A DNA stretch of 58,874 bases. It comes from DASXKD01 sp963734725. GTDB lineage: Bacteria; Actinomycetota; Actinomycetes; Streptosporangiales; Streptosporangiaceae. A model generated the notes under the pieces. That model saw only the letters and a program-made list of their open reading frames with translations, was not told where the DNA came from and did not search any database. Position 1 is the stretch's first letter. Every line of letters begins with the position of its first letter. The position numbers and the translations under genes were made by a program. Shown here one piece after another: positions 33,645 to 42,920 of this stretch. Where the stretch lies: the NCBI GenBank assembly GCA_963734725.1, contig CAVTIX010000006.1:1-58874 (forward strand), in the 5' to 3' direction.

Positions 33645-34412
33645 CTACCCCGCCGCCTCGACCCGGGTCTGGAGCCTGTTCATGCCCCGGAGCCAGCGGT
33701 CGGTGTCCGTGGCGCGGCCCGCGTACATCCGGGCCACGTCGGGGTGCGGCAGGATGAGGAAGCTGCCCGCCGCGATCCCGGCGACGACGGCGTCGGCGAC
33801 CTCCTCGGCCGTGATCGCGGTGTCGCCCAGGATGATCTCCGCGGCCGGTGAGGTCCCGTCCAGCATCGCCGTCCGCACGCCCATCGGGCACAGCGCCTGC
33901 ACCGTGATGCCGCGGTGCGCGTAGCTGGCGGCCAGCCATTCGGCGAACCCGAGCGCGGCGTGCTTGGTTGCCGAATAAGGGGCAGAGCCGAGCATGGTGA
34001 GCAGCCCCGCCGCGGATACGGTGCAGATCAGGTGGCCGTCGCCGCGCTCCAGCCAGCGCGGCAGGAGCAGCCGCGCGGCGCGGACGTGCGCCATCACGTT
34101 GACCTGCCAGCTGTCTGCCCAGTTCGCTTCGGTGTCCTCCTCGCGGGCCACTCCGGCGTTCGCGCAGAACAGGTCGATCTCGCCGAGCACGTCCCCGGCG
34201 GTGGCGACCAGCGCGGCCACGCCGTCCACGCTGGCCGCGTCGCCCGGCGCGGCGGCGCCGCCGCACGACTGCGCGACCCCGGCCGCGGCGTCGGCGTCCA
34301 GGTCGTTGACCACCACGCGGGCGCCTTCCGCGGCGAACCTGCGGGCCAGGGCGGCCCCGATGCCGTTGCCCCCTCCGGTGACCACCACGCCCGCGCCAGC
34401 GACCGACTGCAT
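33645..34412 (-). CDS. short-chain dehydrogenase/reductase
   Basis: A 255-residue SDR oxidoreductase. NAD(P)-binding TGGGNGIG at residues 12-19, the structural NAG (CANAGVA), and catalytic Ser with YSATK are in place. It probably oxidises or reduces a hydroxyacyl or steroid-like compound. It is the last gene of the minus-strand cluster of acyl-CoA dehydrogenases and SDRs, so a beta-oxidation type pathway is likely (inference). Confidence 0.88.
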   Translation of the reverse strand: MQSVAGAGVVVTGGGNGIGAALARRFAAEGARVVVNDLDADAAAGVAQSCGGAAAPGDAASVDGVAALVATAGDVLGEIDLFCANAGVAREEDTEANWADSWQVNVMAHVRAARLLLPRWLERGDGHLICTVSAAGLLTMLGSAPYSATKHAALGFAEWLAASYAHRGITVQALCPMGVRTAMLDGTSPAAEIILGDTAITAEEVADAVVAGIAAGSFLILPHPDVARMYAGRATDTDRWLRGMNRLQTRVEAAG

Positions 34413-34448
34413 CGGCGTTCCTTCCCTTGCGCCTTGGGGATTTGCGGG

Positions 34449-35660
34449 TCAGCTGCCGGCCGGGGGCGGCGCCAGGTCCACCAGCGCGGCCAGCGCCGCC
34501 CGGTGCCGGTCCGGCGTGCCGAGCGCCAGGGACCCGCTCTTGGCCCGCTTCAGCAGCAGGTGCGCGGGGTGCTCCCAGGTGAAGCCGATCCCGCCGTGCA
34601 GCTGCACGCATTCCTGCGCGGCGAGCACGGCCGCCTCCCCGCAGGCCGCCTTGGCCAGGGCCACCGCGACCGGCGTGTCCGGGTCGCCCGTGGACAGGCA
34701 GGCGGCGGCGTATCTAGCGGCCGCCCGCGCCTGGGTCACCGCCACCCAGACGTCGGCGAGGCGGTGCTTGACCGCCTGGAACGAACCGACCGGGCGGGCG
34801 AACTGGCGCCGTTCCTTGACGTAGGCGACGGTCATCCCCAGGCACTGCTCCGCCACGCCGAGCAGCTCGGAGGCGAGCATGCCCGCGCCGGCGGTCAGCG
34901 CCGCCGCCACCGCGCGGGCCGCGTCCGCCCCGGTCGCCACCGGCCGCCCGGGCGCCTTGTCCAGCGTCACGTCGGCCAGCAGCCTGGTCCCATCGAGGGA
35001 CACCACCGGCTCGCGGCGCACCCCCGCCGCGGCGGCGTCCACCGCGTACAGGCGCAGCGGGACGCCGTCGCCGGGCACCAGGAGCACGTCGGCGGCGAGC
35101 GCGCCGGCCACCCCGCGGACCGTCCCAGTGAGCCTGGCGACGCCAGAGCCGTCTCGCTCATCCGGCTGCCCGATCCGCACCGGCCAGGGGCCCCGCGCCC
35201 GCGTCACCACTCCATCAGGCGCGGGCGGCATGGACGCGAAGCCGACGGCCAGCGCCGCGGTCCGCCGCCCGGCGGCCAGCTCGGCGAGCAGCTCGTCGCC
35301 GCTGCCCAGCAGCGCCGTCGTGGCCACCACCGCGCTGGTCAGGTAAGGAACGCAGGCGGCGGCGCGACCGGTTTCCTCGGCGGCGACCGCAGCCTCGCGG
35401 TAGCTGGCCCCGGCCCCGCCATGGCTTTCCGGGATAAGCAGCCCGGCGCACCCCAGGTCGGCGGCGAGCGCCTGCCACAGCGGGAGGTCGTCGGCCTCGC
35501 CCGCGCCGACCCGGGCCAGCACGCCCGGCCAGGAACTGCGGTCGGCGAGCAGGTCGCGGACCACGGCCCGCAGTTGCTCTTCGGCATCGCTGTAACGCAG
35601 GTCGGGCACGGCCTCCCGGGACCGGGCGCCCTCGGTGCTGCTATCCGTCGTGGTGGTCAC
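34449..35660 (-). CDS. acyl-CoA dehydrogenase (probable partner subunit)
   Basis: A 403-residue acyl-CoA dehydrogenase. C-terminal features: LLGVAEQCLGMTVAYVKERRQF, FQAVKHRLADVWV, and LHGGIGFTWEHPAHLLLKRA with the candidate catalytic Glu. The FAD/substrate loop in the middle domain is weaker than in the upstream gene. The GTG start overlaps the upstream dehydrogenase stop (GTGA). Such tandem pairs in actinomycetes form alpha2-beta2 dehydrogenases in steroid or branched acyl breakdown, so the two products likely form one enzyme (inference). Confidence 0.88.
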   Translation of the reverse strand: MTTTTDSSTEGARSREAVPDLRYSDAEEQLRAVVRDLLADRSSWPGVLARVGAGEADDLPLWQALAADLGCAGLLIPESHGGAGASYREAAVAAEETGRAAACVPYLTSAVVATTALLGSGDELLAELAAGRRTAALAVGFASMPPAPDGVVTRARGPWPVRIGQPDERDGSGVARLTGTVRGVAGALAADVLLVPGDGVPLRLYAVDAAAAGVRREPVVSLDGTRLLADVTLDKAPGRPVATGADAARAVAAALTAGAGMLASELLGVAEQCLGMTVAYVKERRQFARPVGSFQAVKHRLADVWVAVTQARAAARYAAACLSTGDPDTPVAVALAKAACGEAAVLAAQECVQLHGGIGFTWEHPAHLLLKRAKSGSLALGTPDRHRAALAALVDLAPPPAGS

Positions 35661-36850
35661 CGCGGCAGGTCCTTCCAGGGGACGCGGGTGTCGGTGCGCG
35701 GCTCGGCGGGCAGCCCGAGCACCCGTTCGGCGATGATGTTGCGGAGGATCTCTGAGGTGCCGCCCTCGATGGAGTTCCCGCGGGACCGCAGGTACCGGTA
35801 GCCCGGCCCGCGGCCGAAGAAGCTGAGGGTTTCCGGCCGGCGCAGCTCCCAGTCGTCGTAGCGCAGCCCGTCCGCCCCGGCCAGTTCCAGGTCGAGCGCG
35901 GATAGGTCCTGGTTGAGCCGGGCGAAGACGATCTTCGCGGCGGAGCCCTCGGGACCGGGCTGCCCCGCCGCGAGCTGTTGCCGCAGCCGCGCCCCCGCCA
36001 GCCTGGCCACTTCGGCGTCCGCCCACAGCCGGATCAGCCGGTCGTGCAGGCCCGGCGTGCGTGCCTCCGGGTGCTCCCGCCACGCGCGCGCGGCCAGGCC
36101 GGCCATGCCGCCCTCGCGCGGCAGCGCCCCGCCGCCGATGGCGACCCGCTCGTTCATCAGCGTGGCCTGCGCGACCCGCCAGCCTTCGCCGATACCACCG
36201 ATCCGGTCGGTGTCGGCGACACCCGCGTCGGTGAGGAACACCTCGTTGAACTCGGCCTCGCCGGTGAGCTGGCGCAGCGGCCTGACCTCGACGCCGGGCC
36301 CGGTCATGTCCAGGCCGAAGTAGGTGAGCCCGGCGTGCTTGGGCACATCCGGGTCGGTGCGCGCGAGAAGCAGGCCCCAGCGCGCCGCGTGCGCGATGGA
36401 CGTCCACACTTTCTGCCCGGAGACCCGCCAGTTCTCGCCGTCGTCGGCCCGGACCGCCCGGGTCGCCAGGCCGGCCAGGTCGGAGCCGGCTCCCGGCTCA
36501 CTGAACAGCTGGCACCACACCTCCTCGCCCGTCCACAGCGGCCGCAGCCAGCGCTGCTTCTGCTCTTCGGTGCCGAACGCAAGAATCGTGGGCGCCGCCA
36601 TGCCCAGGCCGATGCCGATCCGGGCCGGGTTGTTGTCCGGGGCGCCCGCCGCGGCGAACTCGGCGTCCACCGCGGCCTGCAGCGAGCGGGACAGCCCCTG
36701 GCCGCCGAGGCCAGCCGGGTAGTGCACCCAGGCGAGCCCGGCGTCGAACCTGGCTCTCAGGAACTCCAGCCGGGGCAAGGCCGACGGGTCGTGCCCGGCC
36801 AGGAAGTCGCGGACCTGCTGAAGGCCGGAAGCGTGATCCGAGGTCAGCAC
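35657..36850 (-). CDS. acyl-CoA dehydrogenase
   Basis: A 397-residue flavin-dependent acyl-CoA dehydrogenase. FAD-binding CQLFSEPGAGSDLAGL and VSGQKVWTS, then the C-terminal helices with SIEGGTSEILRNIIAERVLGLP. It oxidises an acyl-CoA to the enoyl form; no specificity can be read. It starts at GTG 36850, overlapping the stop of the upstream SDR by seven bases, and is followed by the partner subunit at 34449. All genes from 38852 to 33645 read the same way. Confidence 0.9.
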   Translation of the reverse strand: MLTSDHASGLQQVRDFLAGHDPSALPRLEFLRARFDAGLAWVHYPAGLGGQGLSRSLQAAVDAEFAAAGAPDNNPARIGIGLGMAAPTILAFGTEEQKQRWLRPLWTGEEVWCQLFSEPGAGSDLAGLATRAVRADDGENWRVSGQKVWTSIAHAARWGLLLARTDPDVPKHAGLTYFGLDMTGPGVEVRPLRQLTGEAEFNEVFLTDAGVADTDRIGGIGEGWRVAQATLMNERVAIGGGALPREGGMAGLAARAWREHPEARTPGLHDRLIRLWADAEVARLAGARLRQQLAAGQPGPEGSAAKIVFARLNQDLSALDLELAGADGLRYDDWELRRPETLSFFGRGPGYRYLRSRGNSIEGGTSEILRNIIAERVLGLPAEPRTDTRVPWKDLPR

Positions 36851-37605
36851 AACGGGCCGCCGGCCACGTAGATGACCTGCCCGGACACGAACCCGGCGCC
36901 GTCACTGGCGAGGAACGAGATGACGTGCGCGATGTCGTCGGGCTGGCCGACCCGGCGGACGGGGATCCGGCTGGCCGCGGCGGTCTGGAAGTCCTCGAAG
37001 CTCATGCCGACCCGGGCCGCGGTGGCGGCGGTCATGTCGGTGGCGATGAAGCCAGGCGCCACGGCGTTGGCGGTGACGCCGAACTGGCCGAGCTCGATGG
37101 CCAGCGTCTTGGTGAACCCCTGCAGGCCGGCCTTGGCCGCGGAGTAGTTCACCTGGCCGCGGTTGCCCAGCGCGGAACTGGAGGACAGGTTGACGATCCG
37201 GCCGAAGCGCTGGTCCACCATGAACTTCTGCGTGGCCCGGCTCATCAGGAACGCGCCGCGCAGGTGTACCCCGAGCACCATGTCCCAGTCGTCCTCGGAC
37301 ATCTTGAACAGCAGGTTGTCCCGGATGATCCCGGCGTTGTTGACCAGGGCCACCGGCGGGCCGAGTTCGGCGGCCACCTTGCCCACCGCCGCCTCCACCT
37401 GGCTGGCGTCGCTCACGTCGGCGCCCACCGCGACGGCGCGGCCGCCGGCCGCGGTGATCGCGTCCACGGTCTCGGCGCAGGCGCCCGCGTCGAGGTCGAG
37501 GACCGCCACCGCCATGCCGTCGGCGGCGAGCCGCTTGGCGGTGGCCGCGCCGATGCCGCGCGCCGCGCCGGTGACGAGGGCGACCCGCGATGAGTCGGTT
37601 GGCAT
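36844..37605 (-). CDS. FabG-like short-chain dehydrogenase
   Basis: A 253-residue SDR close to 3-oxoacyl-ACP reductases: TGAARGIG at residues 12-19, NNAGIIRDNLLFKM, NLSSSSA, catalytic YSAAK and the C-terminal SGQVIYVAGG. It probably handles a 3-hydroxyacyl-CoA in the same pathway as the neighbouring dehydrogenases. ATG 37605 has AAGGAGAACC upstream; a longer open frame in phase runs into the next gene and was rejected. Confidence 0.9.
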   Translation of the reverse strand: MPTDSSRVALVTGAARGIGAATAKRLAADGMAVAVLDLDAGACAETVDAITAAGGRAVAVGADVSDASQVEAAVGKVAAELGPPVALVNNAGIIRDNLLFKMSEDDWDMVLGVHLRGAFLMSRATQKFMVDQRFGRIVNLSSSSALGNRGQVNYSAAKAGLQGFTKTLAIELGQFGVTANAVAPGFIATDMTAATAARVGMSFEDFQTAAASRIPVRRVGQPDDIAHVISFLASDGAGFVSGQVIYVAGGPLC

Positions 37606-37628
37606 CTGCTGGTTCTCCTTTTCTCCGG

Positions 37629-38852
37629 TCATCCGAGGTAACGGCGTAGTTCGCGGCGCGCCAGCGAGCGCTTGTGCACCTCGTCCGGGCCGTCGGCGAA
37701 CCGCAGCGTGCGGGCGGAGGCCCACAGGTGGGCCAGCGGGAAGTCCTGGCTGACACCGGCCGCGCCGTGCGCCTGGATCGCCTTGTCGATCACCCACTCG
37801 GCCATCGCCGGGGTGGCGACCTTGATCGCCTGGATCTCGGTGTGGGCGCCCTTGTTCCCCACCGTGTCCATGAGCCAGGCGGTCTTGAGCACCAGCAGCC
37901 TGGCCTGCTCGATCCGCACCCGCGACTCGGCGATCCAGTCCTGGATCACGCCCTGCTCGGCGAGCGGCAGGCCGAACGCGGTGCGCTGGGTGACCCGCTG
38001 GCACAGCAGCTCCAGTGACCGCTCGGCGCCGCCGATCAGCCGCATGCAGTGATGGATCCGGCCGGGGCCGAGCCTGGCCTGGGCGATCGCGAACCCGCCG
38101 CCTTCTTCGCCGATGAGGCTGGCGGCCGGCACCCGGACGTCGGAGAACACGACCTCGGCGTGGCCGCCGTGCGGCGCGTCGTCGTAGCCGAACAGGCTCA
38201 TGCCGCGCCGGATGCTGACCCCGGGCGTGTCCCGCGGGACGCAGATCATCGACTGCTGCCGGTGCCGCTCCGCCTCCGGCGCGGTCTTGCCCATCACGAT
38301 GAGGATCTCGCACGCCGGGTCCATCGCCCCTGAGGACCACCACTTGGTGCCGTTGATCACGTAGGAGTCCCCGTCCCGCCGGATCCGGGTGGCGATGTTG
38401 GACGCGTCAGAGGAGGCGACGTCCGGCTCGGTCATGCAGAACGCGGACCGGATCTCACCGCCCAGCAACGGCCGCAGCCAGCGCTCCTGCTGTTGCGGCG
38501 AGCCGAACTCGGCGAGCAGTTCCATGTTGCCGGTGTCCGGGGCGGCGCAGTTGAGCGCCTCCGGCGCCAGCGCGGGGCTGTGCCCGGTGATCTCCGCCAG
38601 CGGCGCGTACTGGAGGTTGGTCAGCCCGGCGCCGCCGGAGCGCCCGGGCAGGAACAGGTTCCACAGCCCCCGCGCGCGCGCCGCCGCCTTGAGCTCGGCG
38701 ACCACGGGCGGGCGGCGCCATGGGTCACCGGCTTGCGCGGCCTTGGCCACCTGTTCGGCGTAGACCGGCTCGGCGGGATAGACGTGGCTGTCCATGAACG
38801 ACTCAAGCCGCGTGCAGAGTTCACGGGTGCGGTCGTCCTGGGCGAAGTCCAT
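37629..38852 (-). CDS. acyl-CoA dehydrogenase, ACAD10/11-like
   Basis: A 407-residue acyl-CoA dehydrogenase. FAD-binding FCMTEPDVASSDASN and VINGTKWWSSGAMDPAC are clear. The C-terminal HGAAGVSQDFPLAHLWASAR and LRFADGPDEVHKRSLAR segments are those of ACAD10/11-like proteins, often acting on hydroxylated or long acyl chains. It leads the minus-strand operon; the ATG has GGGAGGAAATC before it. Confidence 0.9.
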   Translation of the reverse strand: MDFAQDDRTRELCTRLESFMDSHVYPAEPVYAEQVAKAAQAGDPWRRPPVVAELKAAARARGLWNLFLPGRSGGAGLTNLQYAPLAEITGHSPALAPEALNCAAPDTGNMELLAEFGSPQQQERWLRPLLGGEIRSAFCMTEPDVASSDASNIATRIRRDGDSYVINGTKWWSSGAMDPACEILIVMGKTAPEAERHRQQSMICVPRDTPGVSIRRGMSLFGYDDAPHGGHAEVVFSDVRVPAASLIGEEGGGFAIAQARLGPGRIHHCMRLIGGAERSLELLCQRVTQRTAFGLPLAEQGVIQDWIAESRVRIEQARLLVLKTAWLMDTVGNKGAHTEIQAIKVATPAMAEWVIDKAIQAHGAAGVSQDFPLAHLWASARTLRFADGPDEVHKRSLARRELRRYLG

Positions 38853-38913
38853 GATTTCCTCCCGGCGTTGCCGCCATGACTCTATCGGGGATGTTCCCCC
38901 TGGCCGATCGGGG

Positions 38914-40558
38914 CTACCCGCCAGTACGCCCGGCCCGGCGGAACACGTAGACCTGGTCGTCGACGAAGACCTGCTGGTAGGCGTACCCGTGGTGGCGCTG
39001 CTCCACGAAGGCGAGCACGTTGGACGGCGGCGGGTTCCAGCCGCTGTTGTCCGCGTCGAACACGACGTAGGCCGGGGGCGGGTTCGGGGTGTAGCCGATC
39101 CAGTACGTGTCGTCGCGGGCGGCCAGCGGGGCCAGCATGGTCAGCGTCGCCTCCACGGTCACGCCGTCGGGCACCCGGGACATCGCCGCTTCCTCGGCGG
39201 TCACGTGCGGGGTGATCTCGTAGGTCTGCGCGCTCCACAGCGTGTCGAGCGGGAACCGGAACGCGAGCCAGCCGGCGATGACCACCATGACCACGGCCCC
39301 GTACCGGGCCACGGCCTCACCGGGGGCGGGCAGCCAGGGCGGCGCACGGCGCCGCCCTGGGCGGGCGCGCCGCGCGGATCCGGCGCGCAAGGAAGCCATG
39401 GCGTCCACCGCGGCCAGGAACACGATCGGCATGACGGTCGCGTTGTAGTGCCACCCCGTGCCCCAGAAGTAGCTGTTGGTGGAGATGAAGCGCAGGGCCA
39501 GGCTGGGCGCCGCGATGAGCGCCACCGGGGACCGGAGCGCGAGGAACGCGACCGGCAGCAAGATCAGGAACGTGGTCCACAGCTTCTCGTGCGCCGCCTC
39601 GGTGAGCTGGTGCGCCAGTCCGGTCCCCGACAGGTGGCCGGAGGGGCCGATCACTCCCCCGTCGGACCAGTACGGGTAGGAATGCGCCGCGTTGAAGTGC
39701 GGCACGATAACGGCGATGGCCAGCACCGACCAGGCCAGGCCCCATACGGCCAGCAACACCCCGGCGCGGATCCAGGCGGCGGGCGCCTGCTGCGGGCCGG
39801 CGTCCCAGCCGCGAACCGGCGCCGGCGCGCCACGCCGGCGGGCGAGCAGCACGGCCAGGCCGTATCCCGCGATGACCAGGCCGATCGCGGCGACCGTGAA
39901 CCCCTGGTCCTCCTTGACGAAGACCAGCGGCAGCGCCCACGCCACGGCGGCCCGCAGCCGCCAGGCGCACCAGCGCGGACAGGGAGAACGCGAGCAGCGG
40001 GACGGCGAACGCGATCTCGTGGAAGTCGAACGTGACCATCTGCTGCAGGCCCCACGAGAACGCGTAGGCGAGGCCGATCCCCCGGCTGGCCCAGACGCCG
40101 AGCAGCTCCTGCGCGGCGCGGCAGACCGGGATCACCGAGGCGGCGATCAGCAGGGCCTGGGCGACCAGCAGCGTCTCCGGGGTCGGGAACACGCGGAAGA
40201 ACGGGGCCAGCAGCCCCACGATGGGCTGAAAATGGTCGCCGAGCAGGTTGAACCCAGCCCCCCTGATCGCCACCACGGGCGCGTGCAGATCGGCGAGCTG
40301 CTTGACGTACTCGGTGTAGATGCCCAGATCCCAGGAACCAGGGTCCAGGCGCAGGTACTTGAATACGGCAAGCGTGTCGTAGACCATGAACGCGGCCAGC
40401 GCGATCACCCAGGTGACGGGGTCCATCGAGGTGCGGGCGCCCGCCACGGGCCCCGTGCGCCCCGTGGCGGGCCCGGGCAGGCCGGTCTCGGGCGCCCGCC
40501 GGCCTGCCGGTGCTTGCCCGCCGGTCACGGCCGGCGGAGACCGTTCGTCTCCCGCCAT
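38914..40558 (-). pseudogene. DUF2079 membrane protein, frameshifted
   Basis: A DUF2079 family multi-pass membrane protein (predicted glycosyltransferase-like fold, function unknown) broken in two frames. The N-terminal part (ATG 40558; SMDPVTWVIALAAFMVYDT, LRLDPGSWDLGIY, GDHFQPIVGLLAPFF) is read to about 39970. The sequence then continues in another frame (VAWALPLVFVKEDQGFTV onward) to the stop at 38914. One extra base near 39965 (in the CGCC run) explains the shift. It could be a real mutation or a base-call error; both parts look otherwise intact. Confidence 0.8.
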
Positions 40559-40563
40559 CCTGG

Positions 40564-41196
40564 CTACCCGTACAGGTGCGTCTCGTACTGCGGGCCGTAA
40601 TAGCGTTCCAGCTCTTCGAGGGTCTCCTCGCGGGGCTGGATCGTCTTGGCGATCACGGCGTGCGGCGGCACCGCCTCGGGACGCCAGGACTCCGGCTGCC
40701 ACAGCCGCGCGCGCATGAAGGACTTCATGCAGTGGAAGAAGATCTGCTCGATCTCGACGAGCAGCGCGAGCTGCGGCCGGTGCCCCTTGACGATCATGTC
40801 GTCGAAGAACGGAGCATCGCGGATCAGCCGGGCGCGCCCGTTGATGCGCAGCGTCTCCTTCCGCCCGGGGATCACGAAGATCAGGCCGACGTGCGGGTTC
40901 GCCAGGATGTTGCGGTACCCGTCGGCGCGCTTGTTGCCGGGGCGCTCGGGGATGGCGATCGTCGTCTCGTCGAGGACCAGGGCGAAGCCAGGCGGGTCGC
41001 CCTTCGGGGAGACGTCGCAGGTTCCGTCCGCGCCCGAGGTGGCGACCAGGCAGAACGGGGAGGCGGCTAGCCATTCGACGTCCCGCTCGTGCAGCCTGGT
41101 GCGTTCCTTGGTGATCACACGCGGGGCGGGGGCGCCGAGGAGCTCCCGCAGCTCCGCCTCGGACGAGATCTCGGCAAGGGTGTCCGACACCGCCAT
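40564..41196 (-). CDS. pyridoxamine 5'-phosphate oxidase-family FMN protein
   Basis: A 210-residue flavin-binding PPOX-fold protein, resembling the MSMEG_1061 group. Seen: SPFCLVATSGADGTCDVSPKGDPPG, NILANPHVGLIFVIPGRKETLRINGRA and CMKSFMRARLWQPESW. These proteins bind FMN or F420 and reduce small molecules; the specific activity is unknown. It is upstream of and adjacent to the frameshifted DUF2079 gene (five bases), and could share its transcript. Confidence 0.88.
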   Translation of the reverse strand: MAVSDTLAEISSEAELRELLGAPAPRVITKERTRLHERDVEWLAASPFCLVATSGADGTCDVSPKGDPPGFALVLDETTIAIPERPGNKRADGYRNILANPHVGLIFVIPGRKETLRINGRARLIRDAPFFDDMIVKGHRPQLALLVEIEQIFFHCMKSFMRARLWQPESWRPEAVPPHAVIAKTIQPREETLEELERYYGPQYETHLYG

Positions 41197-41284
41197 GGCT
41201 CTCCTTCACGGCGCCCGCGCGGAACCCGCCTGCCGCGCTCCGGTGCTGCCAGCCTAGCTGCGGTTGCGGCTGAACCCCCCGCGC

Positions 41285-42112
41285 TCAGGTGAGCAGCAGC
41301 CGGCCCACCCGGCGCCCGGCGAGGTACAGGCCGGCCATGCCCATGATCGCGAGGTAAGCCACGCGCCAGAGCAGGCCCGGTCCGACGGCGCCGAGCGCGA
41401 GGCCGCGCATCAGCGCGACCGCCTGGTAGAGCGGCGTGCACTCCACCACGACGGCGATGGCGGGCGGGTACACGCTCAGCGGGAAGAACGTGGCGGAGAA
41501 CAGGAACAATGGCACGCTGACCAGGGTCACGAACTCGAAGTCCTGCCAGCTCCGCATGAACGTCGTCGCCGCCATGCCGGCGGCCGCGAACGCGAACCCG
41601 GTGAGCACCGCGGCGGGCAGCACCCCGATCGCCCAGTAGGACTGGAACAGGCCCATCGCCAACATCACCAAGGTGAACGCGAGCGCGTATATGCCGCTGC
41701 GGATCAGCGCCCACAGCACCTGCCCCAGGGCCAGATCCGGGGCCCGCATCGGCGTGGCCAGCGCGGCGTCGTAGGTCTTGGCGTACTTGATCAGGAAGAA
41801 CACGTTGAACGTGGAGTCGTAGATGGCCCCGTTCATGGCCGAGGTCGCCAGCAGCGCCGGGGCCACGAAGGCTGCGTAGCTGACCCCGCCCACGGTGTGC
41901 ACCAGGTGCCCGATCCCGACCCCGATGGACAGCAGGTAGAACAGCGGCTCCGCGACTCCGGAGACCAGCATCAGCCACAGGTGCCGGTAGACGCGGGCGT
42001 GCCGCTCCACCAGGTGCAGGCTGGCCTTGCCGCCGAGCGTGCGCCAGGGCCTGCTCGCCACGGCGGTGGGCACGATGCGCAGCGGCTCCTGCCGGACCTG
42101 GAGGTCAGACAT
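41285..42112 (-). CDS. ABC-2 type permease
   Basis: A 275-residue membrane permease of the ABC-2 (DrrB/NodJ) family with about six membrane segments; typical motifs are FVAPALLATSAMNGAIYDSTFNVFF, ATPMRAPDLALGQVLWAL and VPLFLFSATFFPLSVYPP. It starts at ATG 42112, overlapping the stop of the next permease by eight bases. Third gene of an exporter operon with an ATPase and a sister permease. Confidence 0.9.
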   Translation of the reverse strand: MSDLQVRQEPLRIVPTAVASRPWRTLGGKASLHLVERHARVYRHLWLMLVSGVAEPLFYLLSIGVGIGHLVHTVGGVSYAAFVAPALLATSAMNGAIYDSTFNVFFLIKYAKTYDAALATPMRAPDLALGQVLWALIRSGIYALAFTLVMLAMGLFQSYWAIGVLPAAVLTGFAFAAAGMAATTFMRSWQDFEFVTLVSVPLFLFSATFFPLSVYPPAIAVVVECTPLYQAVALMRGLALGAVGPGLLWRVAYLAIMGMAGLYLAGRRVGRLLLT

Positions 42113-42920
42113 AGAGCCGCCGCCGGTAGCTGCGATTGCCGGCCGCCACCCCGATGGCGGTCAGGCCGGCCAGGTACCCCACGTGCACCAGCGCGCCGCC
42201 GAGGGTCGCCACGCCCAGACTGAGCGACCGGCACAAGGCCACTCCGTGCCACAGCGGGGTGGCGTACGCGATCGGCTGGAGCCAGCCGGGAAGCTGGGTG
42301 ACCGGGAAGAAGATGCCGGAGAACAAGAACAGCGGGATCATGCCGAACCGGAAGATCACCGCGAACGAGGTGTCCCTGGTCCGGGTGATCGCCCACGACT
42401 CGATCGTCGCGTTGAACGCCACGCCGGTGAGCACGGCAACCGGCAGGCTGGCCAGGGCCCAGTAAGAGTCCACCGCGCCCAGCACGGCCGAGACGGCGAG
42501 GAAGATCGCGCAGTTCATGGTCAGCCGCAGCGCCACGAACAGCATGTGGCCATGAAAGATGTCGGCCGGCCGCAACGGCGAGGCGGTGGCGGCCTGGTAG
42601 GTCTTGACCCACTTGACCGAGGCGAGCACCGGGTAGGTGGACTCCCCCACCGCGGTGGTCATCGCGGTCGCGGCCAGCAGCCCGGGAGCGATGAAGGTCA
42701 GGTAGCTGACCCCGCCGATCGCGGCGTCCCCCTGCGCGTTGACCAGCGAGCCCAGGCCCACCCCCATCGCGCCGAGGAACAGCAGCGGGTTCAGCAGGCT
42801 GCTGTAGATCGAGCCGCGCCAGGTCCGCCGGTAATCGGTTAGCCAGAACCGCAGCTCGCGCACGGCGAACACCGCCCCGGGCAATGCGGAGCGGGTGAGT
42901 TCCCTGGCGCCCGCGGCCAT
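42105..42920 (-). CDS. ABC-2 type permease
   Basis: A 271-residue permease similar to its neighbour: FIAPGLLAATAMTTAVGESTYPVL, ASPLRPADIFHGHMLFVALRL, and IPLFLFSGIFFPVTQLPGWLQP. The two permeases likely pair in the membrane with a dimer of the ATPase. The ATG overlaps the ATPase stop (TGATG). The exported compound (a drug or lipid) is unknown. Confidence 0.9.
   Translation of the reverse strand: MAAGARELTRSALPGAVFAVRELRFWLTDYRRTWRGSIYSSLLNPLLFLGAMGVGLGSLVNAQGDAAIGGVSYLTFIAPGLLAATAMTTAVGESTYPVLASVKWVKTYQAATASPLRPADIFHGHMLFVALRLTMNCAIFLAVSAVLGAVDSYWALASLPVAVLTGVAFNATIESWAITRTRDTSFAVIFRFGMIPLFLFSGIFFPVTQLPGWLQPIAYATPLWHGVALCRSLSLGVATLGGALVHVGYLAGLTAIGVAAGNRSYRRRLYV

Noticed and set aside
33915..35801. 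Plus-strand frame of over 600 codons across the acyl-CoA dehydrogenase
   Set aside because: Antisense shadow with Arg/Gly/His-rich composition; the dehydrogenase frame is supported by motifs and overlaps.
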